Part shown: positions 8,277 through 18,130 of the stretch, in pieces | Numbering within the stretch: position 1 is the stretch's first letter | Layout of the letters: each line of letters begins with the position of its first letter | NCBI GenBank assembly: GCA_902556205.1 | Contig: CACDVH010000001.1 | Coordinates: 1-64,000, forward strand | Direction of reading: 5' to 3' | DNA from: an uncultured Gammaproteobacteria bacterium | Lineage (GTDB): Bacteria; Pseudomonadota; Gammaproteobacteria; PS1; Pseudothioglobaceae | Length of the DNA stretch: 64,000 nucleotides | Notes under the pieces: generated by a model | The model's input: only the letters and a program-made list of their open reading frames with translations | The model's database searches: none | What the model was told of the DNA's origin: nothing | Translations under genes and position numbers: made by a program

Positions 8277-9542
8277 CTATAGTCCCTTAAAACCAATATC
8301 GGTTCTGAAATAACTACCCCTCCACTTGACTTCATTGACAAGCTTATATGCTCTGCCTTGAGCGTCTTTTAAATCTTTTCCAAGGGCTGTAGCGCACAAT
8401 ACTCGTCCTCCATTGCTGAGTATTTGCTCTTTTTCAAGCACAGTTCCGGCATGGAATACTTTAACGCTTGATGAGCTTTCGGGCAAACTAATTATGTCCC
8501 CTTTTTGATAGGAATGTGGGTAGCCCTTAGCAGCCATAACTACTCCCAAAGATGATCGGCTATCCCATTCAGCAGTTGCATTAGCCAGAGAGCCATTCGC
8601 GCCTAAGAGGCACAAGCTTGCTAGGTTCGATTGAAGCCGCATCATAATTGGCTGAGTCTCTGGATCTCCAAACCTGCAGTTATACTCAAGAACCTTAACA
8701 TTTTCATTCTGATTAATCATCAGACCCGCATACAAAAATCCAGTGTACGGCATCCCTTCACTTTTCATAGCGTCAACGGTCGGTCTTATAACCTTTTCCA
8801 TGGCATTTTTATAAACTAAATCAGTAACAACTGGCGCTGGTGAATAAGCTCCCATTCCCCCTGTATTTGGCCCTTTATCCCCATTATCTCTAGCTTTATG
8901 GTCCTGTGATGTAGCCATAGGAAGTATATTGTTGCCATCAACCATCACTATGAAACTTGCCTCTTCTCCCTCTAAAAACTCTTCAATGACAACTCTTGAT
9001 CCTGCCTCACCAAATCTGTTTCCATCAAGCATATCATTAATTGCATCAGTTGCTTCTTTTATTGAATTAGCAATAATTACGCCTTTTCCAGCAGCAAGGC
9101 CATCAGCCTTAATTACAATAGGCGCTCCTTTTTCTTTGACATAATCTATCGCTGGCTTAGTTTCAGTAAAAGCCCTATAGTAGGCAGTCGGAATATTATT
9201 TCTGTCTAAAAAATCCTTACAGAATACTTTTGATCCCTCAAGTTGAGAGGCCCTCTTGGATGGTCCGAAGATAGCAAGTCCTTCATTTTTAAATTCATCC
9301 ACAATCCCAAGAACTAGAGGAGCCTCTGGCCCAACGATCGTAATATCTATTAACTCTTCTCTAGCAAAAGAAATTAGTCCAGGAATATTTTCAGAGTCGA
9401 TACTGATGTTAGAGATTTTTTTCTCAAGCGCAGTTCCTGCATTGCCAGGTGCTACAAAAACACGCTTTACCTCGTTAAATTGAGAACATTGCCAGGCAAT
9501 CGCATGCTCTCTTCCTCCAGAACCAATAACTAAAACATTCAT
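8277..9542 (-). CDS. purD: Phosphoribosylamine-glycine ligase
   Basis: Joins phosphoribosylamine and glycine in purine synthesis, using ATP. The 421-residue ATP-grasp enzyme shows the N-terminal VLVIGSGGREHA, the IVGPEAPLV segment, the ATP-binding KADGLAAGKGV, EEFLEGEEAS, and the metal-binding EYNCRFGDPETQ near residue 290. It is 26 bp downstream of truB. In E. coli purD is paired with purH, so its place at the tail of the infB operon is a lineage feature. Confidence 0.97.
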   Translation of the reverse strand: MNVLVIGSGGREHAIAWQCSQFNEVKRVFVAPGNAGTALEKKISNISIDSENIPGLISFAREELIDITIVGPEAPLVLGIVDEFKNEGLAIFGPSKRASQLEGSKVFCKDFLDRNNIPTAYYRAFTETKPAIDYVKEKGAPIVIKADGLAAGKGVIIANSIKEATDAINDMLDGNRFGEAGSRVVIEEFLEGEEASFIVMVDGNNILPMATSQDHKARDNGDKGPNTGGMGAYSPAPVVTDLVYKNAMEKVIRPTVDAMKSEGMPYTGFLYAGLMINQNENVKVLEYNCRFGDPETQPIMMRLQSNLASLCLLGANGSLANATAEWDSRSSLGVVMAAKGYPHSYQKGDIISLPESSSSVKVFHAGTVLEKEQILSNGGRVLCATALGKDLKDAQGRAYKLVNEVKWRGSYFRTDIGFKGL

Positions 9543-9568
9543 TATCTTCCTACATACATTAATAAACT

Positions 9569-10471
9569 TTAAATAAATAGCCTCTTTGGTAAAACCTCAG
9601 AAGAGCCATTACTCTCTCCAATGCCAACAAACCTCTTATTAGCATCATAAAGTTTAACTTTTTGAGGACTATCCAACTCACTACATTGTATTTTTCGACC
9701 AAACTTGATATCACTAGATTGATCATAGTCTAAGTAAATCGACTTCAAATTTGGAATCATTTCATCTGGCCCAATGAGAAGATTATCTAACTCATCTATG
9801 CTCATTTCTCTGAGATCTTTAAATGTTTTACTTTGATCAATAATTATGTGTGCAAAGCCTATTCTCCTTAGCTCGATTACATGGCCACCACAATTTAGAT
9901 GTTTTCCAATATCTTCCATTAAAGTTCTAATATAGGTCCCTTTGGAGCAAGACACTTCAAGGGTTAAGACATCATTTTGTAAGCTAATAAACTGTATCTC
10001 ATGAATACTAACTTCTCTGGGCTTTCTCTCAACTTCTATCCCTTTTCTAGCAAGCTTATATAAGGGTGTGCCATTTTTTTTAAGGGCAGAGAACATGGGT
10101 GGAATCTGACTGATAACACCGTCAAATTTCTTTAAAGTCTCTTTGATAAAAACCTCATCTATTCCCTTTGTGGAGCCGTATTTATTGATTCGACCCTCTG
10201 AGTCCCCAGTATCACTTATTTCGCCTAGTTTGCCCTTTACAAAGTATCGCTTGTCATCCTCAAGTAAGAACTGGGCTACTTTAGTAGATTGGCCTAGGCA
10301 GATTGGCAGAAGACCGCTCGCTAGTGGATCAAGACTTCCAGTGTGTCCTGCTTTATTGGCTCCAAATAAATGCTTAATTTCTTGCAAAGCACTATTTGAA
10401 CTCTGCCCAGACGCTTTATCTAAAATCAAAACTCCGTCAATATCTCTACCTTTCTTGTTTCGTTTAGACAT
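9569..10471 (-). CDS. truB: tRNA pseudouridine-55 synthase
   Basis: Makes the universal pseudouridine at position 55 of tRNA. The catalytic motif GHTGSLDPLASG places the essential aspartate at residue 48. KRYFVKGKLG, GTYIRTLMEDIG and the C-terminal PUA-like region are present. The 300-residue length is normal. It follows rbfA by 11 bp in the nusA-infB operon, the classical order. Confidence 0.96.
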   Translation of the reverse strand: MSKRNKKGRDIDGVLILDKASGQSSNSALQEIKHLFGANKAGHTGSLDPLASGLLPICLGQSTKVAQFLLEDDKRYFVKGKLGEISDTGDSEGRINKYGSTKGIDEVFIKETLKKFDGVISQIPPMFSALKKNGTPLYKLARKGIEVERKPREVSIHEIQFISLQNDVLTLEVSCSKGTYIRTLMEDIGKHLNCGGHVIELRRIGFAHIIIDQSKTFKDLREMSIDELDNLLIGPDEMIPNLKSIYLDYDQSSDIKFGRKIQCSELDSPQKVKLYDANKRFVGIGESNGSSEVLPKRLFI

Positions 10472-10482
10472 AGACTATGAAT

Positions 10483-10821
10483 TCACAATTTACTTAATAG
10501 GTCATCCATTCTAGCCCCGGTATTTGGCGCTGTGTCATAAATAAAACTCAGTGAAGGCGTATGTCTTAAGTCTAGAGATTTAGATAGAGAAGATCTAAAA
10601 AAACCGCCCGCTTTATTGAGCAATTGAGCTATTTTCTTGTGTTCGTCTTCTTCAACAGAGAAAAAAACTCTAGCGCTTGTTAAATCTCTGCTAACAATGA
10701 CATCTGTAATTACTACATTTTTCAACCTAGGGTCTTTAGTGCCTATTGAAAGAAGCATTGTGAGCTCTCGCTTTATGAGCTCATTAACTCTATCTGATCT
10801 GAAGCTGAGCTGTTGGGGCAT
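10483..10821 (-). CDS. rbfA: 30S ribosome-binding factor A
   Basis: A KH-like small-subunit maturation factor needed for late 16S rRNA processing and growth at low temperature. The 112 residues begin with SFRSDRVNELIKREL, contain DPRLKNVVITDV and LTSARVFFS, and end with the LRHTPSLSFIYD block, all typical. It is 13 bp after infB in the conserved order infB-rbfA-truB. Confidence 0.95.
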   Translation of the reverse strand: MPQQLSFRSDRVNELIKRELTMLLSIGTKDPRLKNVVITDVIVSRDLTSARVFFSVEEDEHKKIAQLLNKAGGFFRSSLSKSLDLRHTPSLSFIYDTAPNTGARMDDLLSKL

Positions 10822-10834
10822 TTAATATCGATCC

Positions 10835-13273
10835 CTAGAGCGAGCGAGCTCTTTCAATTCTTTCAAACACCTCAATCTGATCGCCTGGCTGAACATCAGT
10901 ATAGTTAAGCACACCAATACCGCACTCAGTTCCAGATTTAACTTCTTTAACATCATCTTTGAAACGTCTCAGAGACTCTAGTTCGCCTTCATAAATGACA
11001 ACACTCTCACGCAAAACACGAATCGGGCTGTCTTTCCTAACTACACCCTCTTCAACCATACAGCCAGCAATATCTCCAAACTTAGGGGATCTAAATACAT
11101 CTTTCACACCAGCGATTCCAATTATATTTTCACTCAGCTCAGGGCTGAGCATTCCGCCCATGATAGCCTTGATATCATCAATCAGATTATAGATGATACT
11201 GTAGTACTCTATCCTAACGCCCTCAGTGTCGGCAGTTTTTCGAGCAACCGCATCAGCTCTGACGTTAAATCCAAGAACAATTGCCTCAGACGCGCTGGCC
11301 AAAGAAATATCAGTATTGTTAATTGCCCCAACACCTGAAGAGACCACTTTAACCTTAACCTCATCAGTTGAAAGCTCTTCCAAAGCCTCAACTAGGGCCT
11401 GCGCCGAACCTCTTACATCAGACTTAATTAAAACATTAACTGTTGAAACTTCGCCATCTTCCATCTTTGAAAAGAAATTATCCATCTTCTCTGCCTGTTG
11501 CTTTTGAAGTTTCGTTTCACGATCTTTTGTTTTTCTAAACTCAGCAACCTCTTTTGCCTTTCTTTCACTTTCCACGGCCAAAACCTCAGCACCTGAGTCA
11601 GGCACCCCCGAAAGGCCCAAGATCTCAACTGGGGTTGACGGCCCGGCCTTATTAATTGGCTTGCCTTGATCATCAATGATTTGCTTGACCTTACCAAATT
11701 CTAGCCCTGCAATAACAATGTCGCCTTTATTGAGAGTTCCAGATTGAACAAGCACTGTTGTAACTTTTCCTCTTCCTTTGTCCAGTCTTGCCTCAAGGAC
11801 AACGCCGCTTGCAGGCTTATCAGAAACAGCACTGATTTCAGCCATTTCAGCTGTCAATGTAATGCTTTCCAAGAGCTCATCAATACCCTCACCAGTATGG
11901 GCTGAAACGCCAACCATTAGGACGTCACCACCCCATTCATCTGCAATCACATCATGGGTCGAAAGGACCTGTTTAACTTTGTCGATTTCGGCTCCCTCTT
12001 TATCTATTTTATTGATGGCGACAATAATAGGCACATTCGAATCTTTGGCATGTTTGATCGACTCAATAGTTTGTGGCATCACGCCATCATCAGCTGCCAC
12101 AACTAAAATAACGATATCAGTTGCTGATGCACCTCTTAGGCGCATCTTAGAGAATGCAGCGTGTCCTGGTGTATCAATAAAAGTAATCAGATTTCCCTTT
12201 TGTTCAACCTGATAAGCCCCAATATGCTGAGTAATGCCGCCTGCCTCAGCTGATGCGACTTTTGATTTACGTATATAGTCAAGCAGTGAAGTTTTTCCGT
12301 GATCAACATGGCCCATAATAGTAACGATTGGAGGTCTAGGCATAGAGTCTGCCTCATTAATATCGTCTTGGACTAGGCTGTCTTCGATAGTTTCTTCATT
12401 GCTTGCAATTGGGGTGTGTCCCATCTCTTCTACAACTAGAATAGCTGTGTCTTGATCTATTACATCATTAAGTGTTGCCATAACGCCCATGCCCATCATA
12501 ACCTTTAAGACTTCACCAGCTTTGGTGGTCATCTTAAGAGCAAGCTCAGAGATCTTAATTTGTTCAGGAATGTGTATCTCATGCTTTATCGGTTCAACCG
12601 GCATATGAAAGCCATGTTGTGCCTGCTCATCTTGAACTTTCTGAGATATTTGTGTTCTCTCTTTTTTCTTAAGCTTTCTGTTTGGGTTGTGCTTTGCAAC
12701 ATGAAGCTCTTTTCTTTTAGGTGCGGCAGCTGGGGCAGATCTTAATCTCTTTGGCCCTTTCTTCTTCTCATTTTCTTTATCAGCCTTGATCTTTTCTTTG
12801 TCTCTTTTTTCCTTATTTTCTTTTTCAGCTTGCTCTTTTAAAGTTTTTTGAGCTTGCAATTCCTCATTTTTGATTTTTTGTTGACGAACCATGTCGTTGC
12901 GCTTTGCATCATGCTCTTCATCCTTTTGCTCAGCAATTCTTCCGGCCTCGAGTGCCTCTTTGGCCTTTAAAACAGCTGCATCATCTATCTCTGAAGATTG
13001 GTCATTTTGAGGGACTTCACGCTTCTTTTTTACCTGGATTTTAACTCCGCCAGTGGATGTATTGGAAGTTGGCTTTGTAGTTTTTCTTGATACAGAGATA
13101 CTCGACTTTGTTGCAGATCGTTTACTCAAACTCGACATCAAGATCTGCCTTTCTTCAGCAGAAATATTAGACTCTGCAGTCTTGCCATCGATCCCTGCTG
13201 CTGAGAGAATAGTAAGAACCTGGTCAGGGGACTTTTTGAGTAATTTTGATAAAGTTTCAACTGTATGTGCCAT
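10835..13273 (-). CDS. infB: Translation initiation factor IF-2
   Basis: A GTPase that delivers initiator tRNA to the 30S subunit. There is an N-terminal IF2_N domain (about 1-50), then a long Lys/Glu-rich linker with predicted coiled coil (about 95-210). A second IF2_N region follows, then the G domain with GHVDHGKT near residue 320, DTPGHAAF and NKID, and domains II-IV to residue 812. It lies between nusA (47 bp upstream) and rbfA. Its 812 residues are shorter than the 890 of E. coli, the difference being in the linker. Confidence 0.97.
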   Translation of the reverse strand: MAHTVETLSKLLKKSPDQVLTILSAAGIDGKTAESNISAEERQILMSSLSKRSATKSSISVSRKTTKPTSNTSTGGVKIQVKKKREVPQNDQSSEIDDAAVLKAKEALEAGRIAEQKDEEHDAKRNDMVRQQKIKNEELQAQKTLKEQAEKENKEKRDKEKIKADKENEKKKGPKRLRSAPAAAPKRKELHVAKHNPNRKLKKKERTQISQKVQDEQAQHGFHMPVEPIKHEIHIPEQIKISELALKMTTKAGEVLKVMMGMGVMATLNDVIDQDTAILVVEEMGHTPIASNEETIEDSLVQDDINEADSMPRPPIVTIMGHVDHGKTSLLDYIRKSKVASAEAGGITQHIGAYQVEQKGNLITFIDTPGHAAFSKMRLRGASATDIVILVVAADDGVMPQTIESIKHAKDSNVPIIVAINKIDKEGAEIDKVKQVLSTHDVIADEWGGDVLMVGVSAHTGEGIDELLESITLTAEMAEISAVSDKPASGVVLEARLDKGRGKVTTVLVQSGTLNKGDIVIAGLEFGKVKQIIDDQGKPINKAGPSTPVEILGLSGVPDSGAEVLAVESERKAKEVAEFRKTKDRETKLQKQQAEKMDNFFSKMEDGEVSTVNVLIKSDVRGSAQALVEALEELSTDEVKVKVVSSGVGAINNTDISLASASEAIVLGFNVRADAVARKTADTEGVRIEYYSIIYNLIDDIKAIMGGMLSPELSENIIGIAGVKDVFRSPKFGDIAGCMVEEGVVRKDSPIRVLRESVVIYEGELESLRRFKDDVKEVKSGTECGIGVLNYTDVQPGDQIEVFERIERARSL

Positions 13274-13320
13274 ATTCCTACCTATATTTGAGTAACGATT
13301 ACTGTAATTATCCTCAGTGA

Positions 13321-14796
13321 TTAATCAAACCAGCCCTCTTTTTCTCTGGCTGCCATGATAACAGCTGATGCAGTGTCATTTCCAATATCTTGAATTTCTA
13401 ATAATTCAACAATTGAGAGCTCTGCTAGATCATCCACAGTATTGATATCAGCTCCAACCAAAGCGGATGCAAGTGAGTCATCAACCCCCTCTACACCAAG
13501 CAATACTTCGGTAGCCTCCGCATCATTCAAGGCTTTTACGAGCTGTGCATCCTGCGCTCTTTCTTGCAGTTCATCAACCATCTCAGAGTCAAATTCTTCA
13601 ATCTTAGAAAGTGTGTCTGCTTCAGCCTCTGCAATATCATCCAGACTTGTATAGCCCTCATCTATCAAAACACCCGCAACCTCAGCATCAACACCGAGCT
13701 TTTCAGCAAGCTTTTCGCCAGTTTTTTGCATCTCCTGAGCCTGGATTTGATCAGCATCATTTAAAGACATGACATTGAGTTTCCAGCCTGAGAGCTTGCT
13801 TGCAAGCTTAATATTTTGACCACCTCTTCCAATAGCAAGGGCTAACTGGTCTTCTTCAACTGCAATATCCATAGATCTCTTATCTTCATCCACAACAATT
13901 GAACTCACCTCTGCAGGAGCCATAGCATTAATTACAAATTGTGCTGGATCATCATCCCATAGGATGATGTCAACTCGCTCTCCATTAAGCTCATTAGAGA
14001 CAGCTTGAACTCTAGCGCCCCTCATACCAATGCAAGAACCAATCGGATCAATGCGCTTGTCTTTGGCTTTCACCGCAAGCTTTGATCGAAGACCAGGGTC
14101 TCTTGCACCAGCTTTAATTTCAATAACCCCTTCACTTATCTCAGGGACCTCCATCTCAAATAGCTGAACCATCATATCGTTAGCTGTTCGGCTTAAGAAA
14201 ATTTGCGCACCTCGTGGTGTTGACTTAACCTCTTTAATGTAGGCTCTCAGACGATCATTTTTTCTTATCGATTCATTAGGAATCAGGTCATACTTTGAAA
14301 TCATGCCATCGATTCCACCCATGTCAACATAGACATTGCCCCGATCCACCCTTTTAACAGTAACCATAACCACTTCACCTACCCTCTCGGAATAGTTATC
14401 AACCACAACTGTTCTCTCTGCCTCACGAACCTTTTGAATAATAACTTGTTTAGCCACCTGAGCTGCAATTCTTCCAAACTCAAGAGACTCCATTGGCTCC
14501 TCTACAAACTCATCCACATTGAGTCCATTTGAATCAGCCTGATAAATGTGCAGCTCAGGATCGAACATGTTTCCATCATCATCAACAAACTCTTCGCCAT
14601 CTTCGATGACCTGCCATTGTCTGAAGGTTTTAAACTCACCTGTATGCCTATCAACCTCAACTCGCACTTCGATATTGCTGCGCTTCTTCGTTGCAACTGC
14701 TAAAGCCTCTTCCAATGATTCCAGAACATCCTCTTTGGTGATATTCTTCTCATTTGAGATTGCCTCTATCATTAAAAATAATTCTTTGCCATCCAT
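13321..14796 (-). CDS. nusA: Transcription elongation/termination factor NusA
   Basis: Binds RNA polymerase and influences pausing, termination and antitermination. The layout is full: an N-terminal polymerase-binding domain (to about 130), an S1 domain ([16 protein letters not shown]), two KH domains ([14 protein letters not shown] and [14 protein letters not shown]), and two C-terminal acidic AR2 repeats as in other gammaproteobacteria. Length 491 residues. It is 9 bp downstream of rimP, as in the E. coli metY-rimP-nusA-infB operon. Confidence 0.97.
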   Translation of the reverse strand: MDGKELFLMIEAISNEKNITKEDVLESLEEALAVATKKRSNIEVRVEVDRHTGEFKTFRQWQVIEDGEEFVDDDGNMFDPELHIYQADSNGLNVDEFVEEPMESLEFGRIAAQVAKQVIIQKVREAERTVVVDNYSERVGEVVMVTVKRVDRGNVYVDMGGIDGMISKYDLIPNESIRKNDRLRAYIKEVKSTPRGAQIFLSRTANDMMVQLFEMEVPEISEGVIEIKAGARDPGLRSKLAVKAKDKRIDPIGSCIGMRGARVQAVSNELNGERVDIILWDDDPAQFVINAMAPAEVSSIVVDEDKRSMDIAVEEDQLALAIGRGGQNIKLASKLSGWKLNVMSLNDADQIQAQEMQKTGEKLAEKLGVDAEVAGVLIDEGYTSLDDIAEAEADTLSKIEEFDSEMVDELQERAQDAQLVKALNDAEATEVLLGVEGVDDSLASALVGADINTVDDLAELSIVELLEIQDIGNDTASAVIMAAREKEGWFD

Positions 14797-14805
14797 TGGC
14801 TTCTC

Positions 14806-15267
14806 CTAAAAATGAGCAACTAAATTTGCTTTTTCAATTAAATCTATTTCTAAAGTAACAGGGCCTAGCTCTGTCACTAACTCTATTGCATTACTTTTTT
14901 CACTAACGCTTCCAATTGAGCCTGTAAAGTTTCTTCTTCCCTCAATTGGCCTATATGTTCTTATCCGAACATCATGTCCCAAAAAACGCATGTAGTGAGA
15001 TAAACTAAAAAGAGGCCTTTCAATACCTGGAGAAGACACCTCCAGATTATATTGCCCACTAATTGGATCCTCAACATCCATTATTGCACTGACTTGTCGT
15101 GAAACAATCTCACAATCATCAACACCAATACCTTTCTCTGAGTCAATATATAGCCTCAACACAGAGTGCTTACCACTTGGTACATACTCAACACCCAAGA
15201 GCTCATACCCCAGGTCATGGACACTGGGGTTCAATATTGAAAGCACTTTGTCTGCTATCTTAGCCAC
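14806..15267 (-). CDS. rimP: Ribosome maturation factor RimP
   Basis: Assists 30S subunit assembly. The 153 residues show the two-domain family pattern: YELLGVEYVPSGKHSVLRLYID, DDCEIVSRQVSAIMDVED, and EVSSPGIERPLF. It is the first protein gene after tRNA-fMet and its terminator, so its transcription probably depends on readthrough from the tRNA promoter or a promoter not seen here. Confidence 0.95.
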   Translation of the reverse strand: MAKIADKVLSILNPSVHDLGYELLGVEYVPSGKHSVLRLYIDSEKGIGVDDCEIVSRQVSAIMDVEDPISGQYNLEVSSPGIERPLFSLSHYMRFLGHDVRIRTYRPIEGRRNFTGSIGSVSEKSNAIELVTELGPVTLEIDLIEKANLVAHF

Positions 15268-15280
15268 AAAAAACTCCTAA

Positions 15281-15303
15281 TAAAAACCCCCAAAAGAGGG
15301 GGT
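15281..15303 (-). terminator. Intrinsic terminator between tRNA-fMet and rimP
   Basis: On the minus strand ACCCCC, a six-base loop, GGGGGT and then five T form a compact GC-only hairpin with a T tract. It lies just after tRNA-fMet and before rimP, so it should release most tRNA transcripts and let only part of the polymerases into the rimP-nusA-infB operon. E. coli has terminators in the same place after metY. Confidence 0.85.
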
Positions 15304-15309
15304 CTAAAT

Positions 15310-15386
<77 letters not shown>

Positions 15387-15399
15387 CTAAAGAGGCGAA

Positions 15400-15428
15400 A
15401 TTATACGCCCAAAACCTCGTCAATTCAA
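15400..15428 (-). promoter_or_regulatory. Sigma70 promoter of tRNA-fMet and the nusA operon
   Basis: A TTGAAT -35 (15423-15428) and a perfect TATAAT -10 (15400-15405) with a 17-bp spacer, 13 bp before the first base of tRNA-fMet. It is also the most likely source of transcription for rimP-nusA-infB-rbfA-truB. Confidence 0.8.
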
Positions 15429-15472
15429 CATTTTTTGCCCGTCATGCTCATTATTATCTAATACGATTGGAT

Positions 15473-15478
15473 TATAAT
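15473..15478 (+). promoter_or_regulatory. -10 box directly ahead of gshB
   Basis: A perfect TATAAT ends 6 nt before the ATG at 15485, so transcription should begin at or next to that A. This would make the gshB mRNA leaderless and rule out the ATG at 15479, which lies inside the promoter. No good -35 box was found. Confidence 0.5.
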
Positions 15479-15484
15479 ATGCCG

Positions 15485-16441
15485 ATGAAGCAAATTAGAC
15501 TCGGCGTATTGATGGATGATATTTCTAACATAAAGCCAAACAAAGACTCATCGTTTGCAATGATGCTAGAGGCTCAGAATCGTGGCTGGGAAATTCAAAC
15601 CTTTGATAGCTCGGATATGTTTTATTCAGAGGGCACAGTTGTTGCCTCAACAAGGGTAACAAGAGTTCAAGACTCAGAAACAAGCTGGTATAGCTCAGAG
15701 TCCTCAAAGTTGGTCAATTTAGGCTCTCTTGACGTTGTCTTTATGCGTAAAGATCCGCCCTTTGATATGGACTATATTTATGCCACTTATCTGCTCGAAC
15801 AACTTGAGTCTGAAGGGGTTTTGGTCATTAACAAGCCAAGCTCACTAAGGGATGCCAATGAAAAGTTATTTGCTTTAAATTTTCCTGAATGTATACCTCA
15901 AACTCTGGTGAGTTCAAAAATTCAGCTGCTCGAGAGTTTTATTGATTCGCTGCAAACTGCAGTTGTCAAGCCACTTGATGGCATGGGTGGAACGGATATC
16001 TTTAAACTTACAAAGGGAGATAAAGATACAAGCAATATCCTCAAAAGAATTACCAACAATGAAACTCGATATATCATGGCGCAAGAGTTTTTGCCCGAGA
16101 TTAAAGATGGTGATAAGAGAATACTCTTGATTAATGGAAAGCCAGTTGACTATGCTCTTGCCCGACTACCCGCCAAGGGTAGCTTTAAAGGCAATCTTGC
16201 AGCTGGAGCAAAAGGGCTGGGTCAGCCGCTATCCGATAGAGATCGATATTTGTGCGCTCAAATAGCCCCAACATTGATTGAAAAAGGGCTAATCTTTGTG
16301 GGTCTTGATGTCATAGGTGACTTCATCACTGAGATTAATGTAACCAGCCCAACTTGCATTCGAGAACTGGACAAACAGTTCGGAATCAACATCTCTTCAA
16401 CACTCTTAGATGAGGTTGAAAGAAGACTAGTCCAAGACTAA
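15485..16441 (+). CDS. gshB: Glutathione synthetase
   Basis: ATP-dependent ligation of gamma-glutamylcysteine and glycine. This ATP-grasp enzyme begins IRLGVLMDD and has KDSSFAMMLEAQ, MRKDPPFD, KPLDGMGG (ATP loop), AQEFLPEIKDGDKR, GNLAAGAKG and EINVTSPTC, closely following E. coli GshB. The open frame extends back to 15350 through tRNA-fMet, which cannot be coding. Two ATGs are possible: 15479 (inside the TATAATATG string) and 15485. I chose 15485 because the -10 box would start transcription there (318 residues). Its last 15 bp overlap the convergent crcB remnant. Confidence 0.95.
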   Translation: MKQIRLGVLMDDISNIKPNKDSSFAMMLEAQNRGWEIQTFDSSDMFYSEGTVVASTRVTRVQDSETSWYSSESSKLVNLGSLDVVFMRKDPPFDMDYIYATYLLEQLESEGVLVINKPSSLRDANEKLFALNFPECIPQTLVSSKIQLLESFIDSLQTAVVKPLDGMGGTDIFKLTKGDKDTSNILKRITNNETRYIMAQEFLPEIKDGDKRILLINGKPVDYALARLPAKGSFKGNLAAGAKGLGQPLSDRDRYLCAQIAPTLIEKGLIFVGLDVIGDFITEINVTSPTCIRELDKQFGINISSTLLDEVERRLVQD

Positions 16442-16828
16442 ATTAAACACATATTTCGAAGCGACTACGCCCAAACTTGCAGCGGCGAGAGAAAGTAATA
16501 AATTCAAAAGAATATTTATAAAGGCCTGAGAATAATGGCCTCCACTTAACATCTGAACAGACTCTGTTGAAAGAGCTGACATAGTCGTTAGTGAGCCCGC
16601 CAGACCAACAAGCAGCATGAGTCGGTAGGTTTCACTCAGAAGAAGTTTTTCTAACACCAAAACAATTAAAACGCCTGCAATAAATGAACCAATAACGTTT
16701 GAGATTAGGGTTCCATAAGGCAGCCCTTTTCCAAGCTACTGGGCTGAAATTAGTCCAATATAGTATCGACTTGAAGCCTCAACTGTGGCTCCAACTCCAA
16801 TACTTGCAATGGACAATAATGTATTCAT
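16427..16828 (-). pseudogene. crcB: crcB fluoride channel gene interrupted by an amber codon
   Basis: Read from the ATG at 16828 the frame encodes a full-length (133-codon) Fluc/CrcB fluoride channel, but codon 31 (16736-16738) is TAG. Upstream residues are MNTLLSIASIGVG...RYYIGLISAQ. Downstream are LGKGLPYGTLISNVIGSF and GLAGSLTTMSALSTE, the conserved channel motifs. Relatives often have tryptophan at the interrupted position, so a TGG-to-TAG change is the simplest explanation. A V-G-A-T-V-E stretch also replaces the usual glycine-rich GGxxGA. The ATG overlaps the rarA stop by 4 bp, the ancestral coupled arrangement. A sequencing error or stop suppression cannot be excluded. Translation from an internal start (16660) would give only the C-terminal 77 residues. 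Confidence 0.85.
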
Positions 16829-18078
16829 AGGCCTGATCTCAGCTGATCTAGTTTTTCTTTGATTTTAATCTCTAAGCCTCGATCACTCGGCTCATAGTAT
16901 ATTTTTTCTCCCATCTCATCAGGAAAGTAGGTTTGTCCTTTACTAATTGCACCAGGCTCATCATGGGCATAGCGATACCCCTTGCCATGATCAAGCTCTT
17001 CAAGAAGTTTTGTAGGAGCATTTCTAAGATGAATAGGAACCTCTATATCGTTACTCTCTTTTGCTGCTTCAATTGCTGAATTAAAAGCCTTATAAATAGA
17101 GTTAGATTTTGGTGCACACGCACAAAAAACTGCAGCCTGTGCGATAGCTCGATTGCCCTCTTTATCGCCCAGACGTTCATAGACATCCCAGGCATTAATG
17201 CAAATCTGGAGCGCTCTTGGATCGGCATTACCTATGTCCTCTGAGGCTATTGCAAGCAGCCTTCTAGCAATAACCTTTGGATCACAACCTGATACAATCA
17301 TTCTTGCCATCCAGTATAGTGCTCCATCTGGCGATGAGCCTCTGACCGATTTATGAAAGGCTGAGAGCTGTTGGTAAAAAATGTCGCCCCCTTTGTCGAA
17401 ACTGCTAAGCTTCTTTTGGAGCGTTTTTGTGACATCTGCCTTGCTAAGAGTCTTCCCCGAAGTATTCGCTAATTGCTCTATAATATTAATGAGTCTTCTG
17501 GCATCTCCGTTACTATTTTCGATCACCAAATCTAATGAGCCGTCGCCTTCAAGACTTATCTGCTGGTCTTTCATAGCTCTATGGGCAATAGTCTCAAGCT
17601 CCTCATTGTTCAGTTTTTTTAAAACATATACCCTAGTCCTTGAAAGTAATGACGAATTAATTTCAAAGGATGGGTTTTCAGTCGTTGCGCCGATGAGAGT
17701 TAATAGTCCAGACTCAATATGAGGTAAAAATCCATCCTGTTGAGATTTGTTAAAGCGATGAATCTCATCAACAAAAAGAATTGTGCTTCTGTCATTTTGT
17801 CTGTAAAGCTCGGCATGCTTAATAATATTTCTGAGCTCTTTTACTCCGTCAAGTACGGCTGACATTTGCTCGAAATGAGCGCCCATCTGACGACAAATAA
17901 TTCTCGCTAATGTTGTTTTTCCAACTCCTGAAGGGCCCCATAAAATCATGGAGTGGAGTTGGTTATCTTTTATTGCCTTTCCTATTGGCTTGTCGATGTC
18001 TAGCAAATGCTGTTGTCCAACAAAATCAATCAGCTCAACAGGCCTTAATATCTCAGCGAGTGGCTTATAGGTCGACAT
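16825..18078 (-). CDS. rarA: Replication-associated recombination protein A (AAA+ ATPase)
   Basis: A clamp-loader-like ATPase (RarA/MgsA) acting at stalled replication forks. Visible are IDFVGQQHLL, Walker A GPSGVGKTT at about 48-56, Walker B ILFVDEIHRFNKSQQD, sensor GATTENPSFE, and the C-terminal tetramerisation region with EDIGNADPRALQ. The 417-residue length is typical. It overlaps crcB by 4 bp, a linkage also found in E. coli (rarA-crcB). Confidence 0.95.
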   Translation of the reverse strand: MSTYKPLAEILRPVELIDFVGQQHLLDIDKPIGKAIKDNQLHSMILWGPSGVGKTTLARIICRQMGAHFEQMSAVLDGVKELRNIIKHAELYRQNDRSTILFVDEIHRFNKSQQDGFLPHIESGLLTLIGATTENPSFEINSSLLSRTRVYVLKKLNNEELETIAHRAMKDQQISLEGDGSLDLVIENSNGDARRLINIIEQLANTSGKTLSKADVTKTLQKKLSSFDKGGDIFYQQLSAFHKSVRGSSPDGALYWMARMIVSGCDPKVIARRLLAIASEDIGNADPRALQICINAWDVYERLGDKEGNRAIAQAAVFCACAPKSNSIYKAFNSAIEAAKESNDIEVPIHLRNAPTKLLEELDHGKGYRYAHDEPGAISKGQTYFPDEMGEKIYYEPSDRGLEIKIKEKLDQLRSGL

Positions 18079-18118
18079 CTTGAGCTAGATTAATTAAAAT
18101 AAGAATGTATTTACTCAT

Positions 18119-18124
18119 TATAAT
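18119..18124 (+). promoter_or_regulatory. -10 box directly ahead of the lytic transglycosylase gene
   Basis: A perfect TATAAT whose last base is 6 nt before the ATG at 18131, with no ribosome-binding site between. A transcript starting 7 nt downstream would begin at the AUG. No convincing -35 match is visible. Confidence 0.45.
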
Positions 18125-18130
18125 CCACAT

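Noticed and set aside
13442-13654. Ser/Ala-rich plus-strand frame within nusA
   Set aside because: It is the antisense of acidic NusA repeats; composition reflects the complementary codons and there is no start signal.
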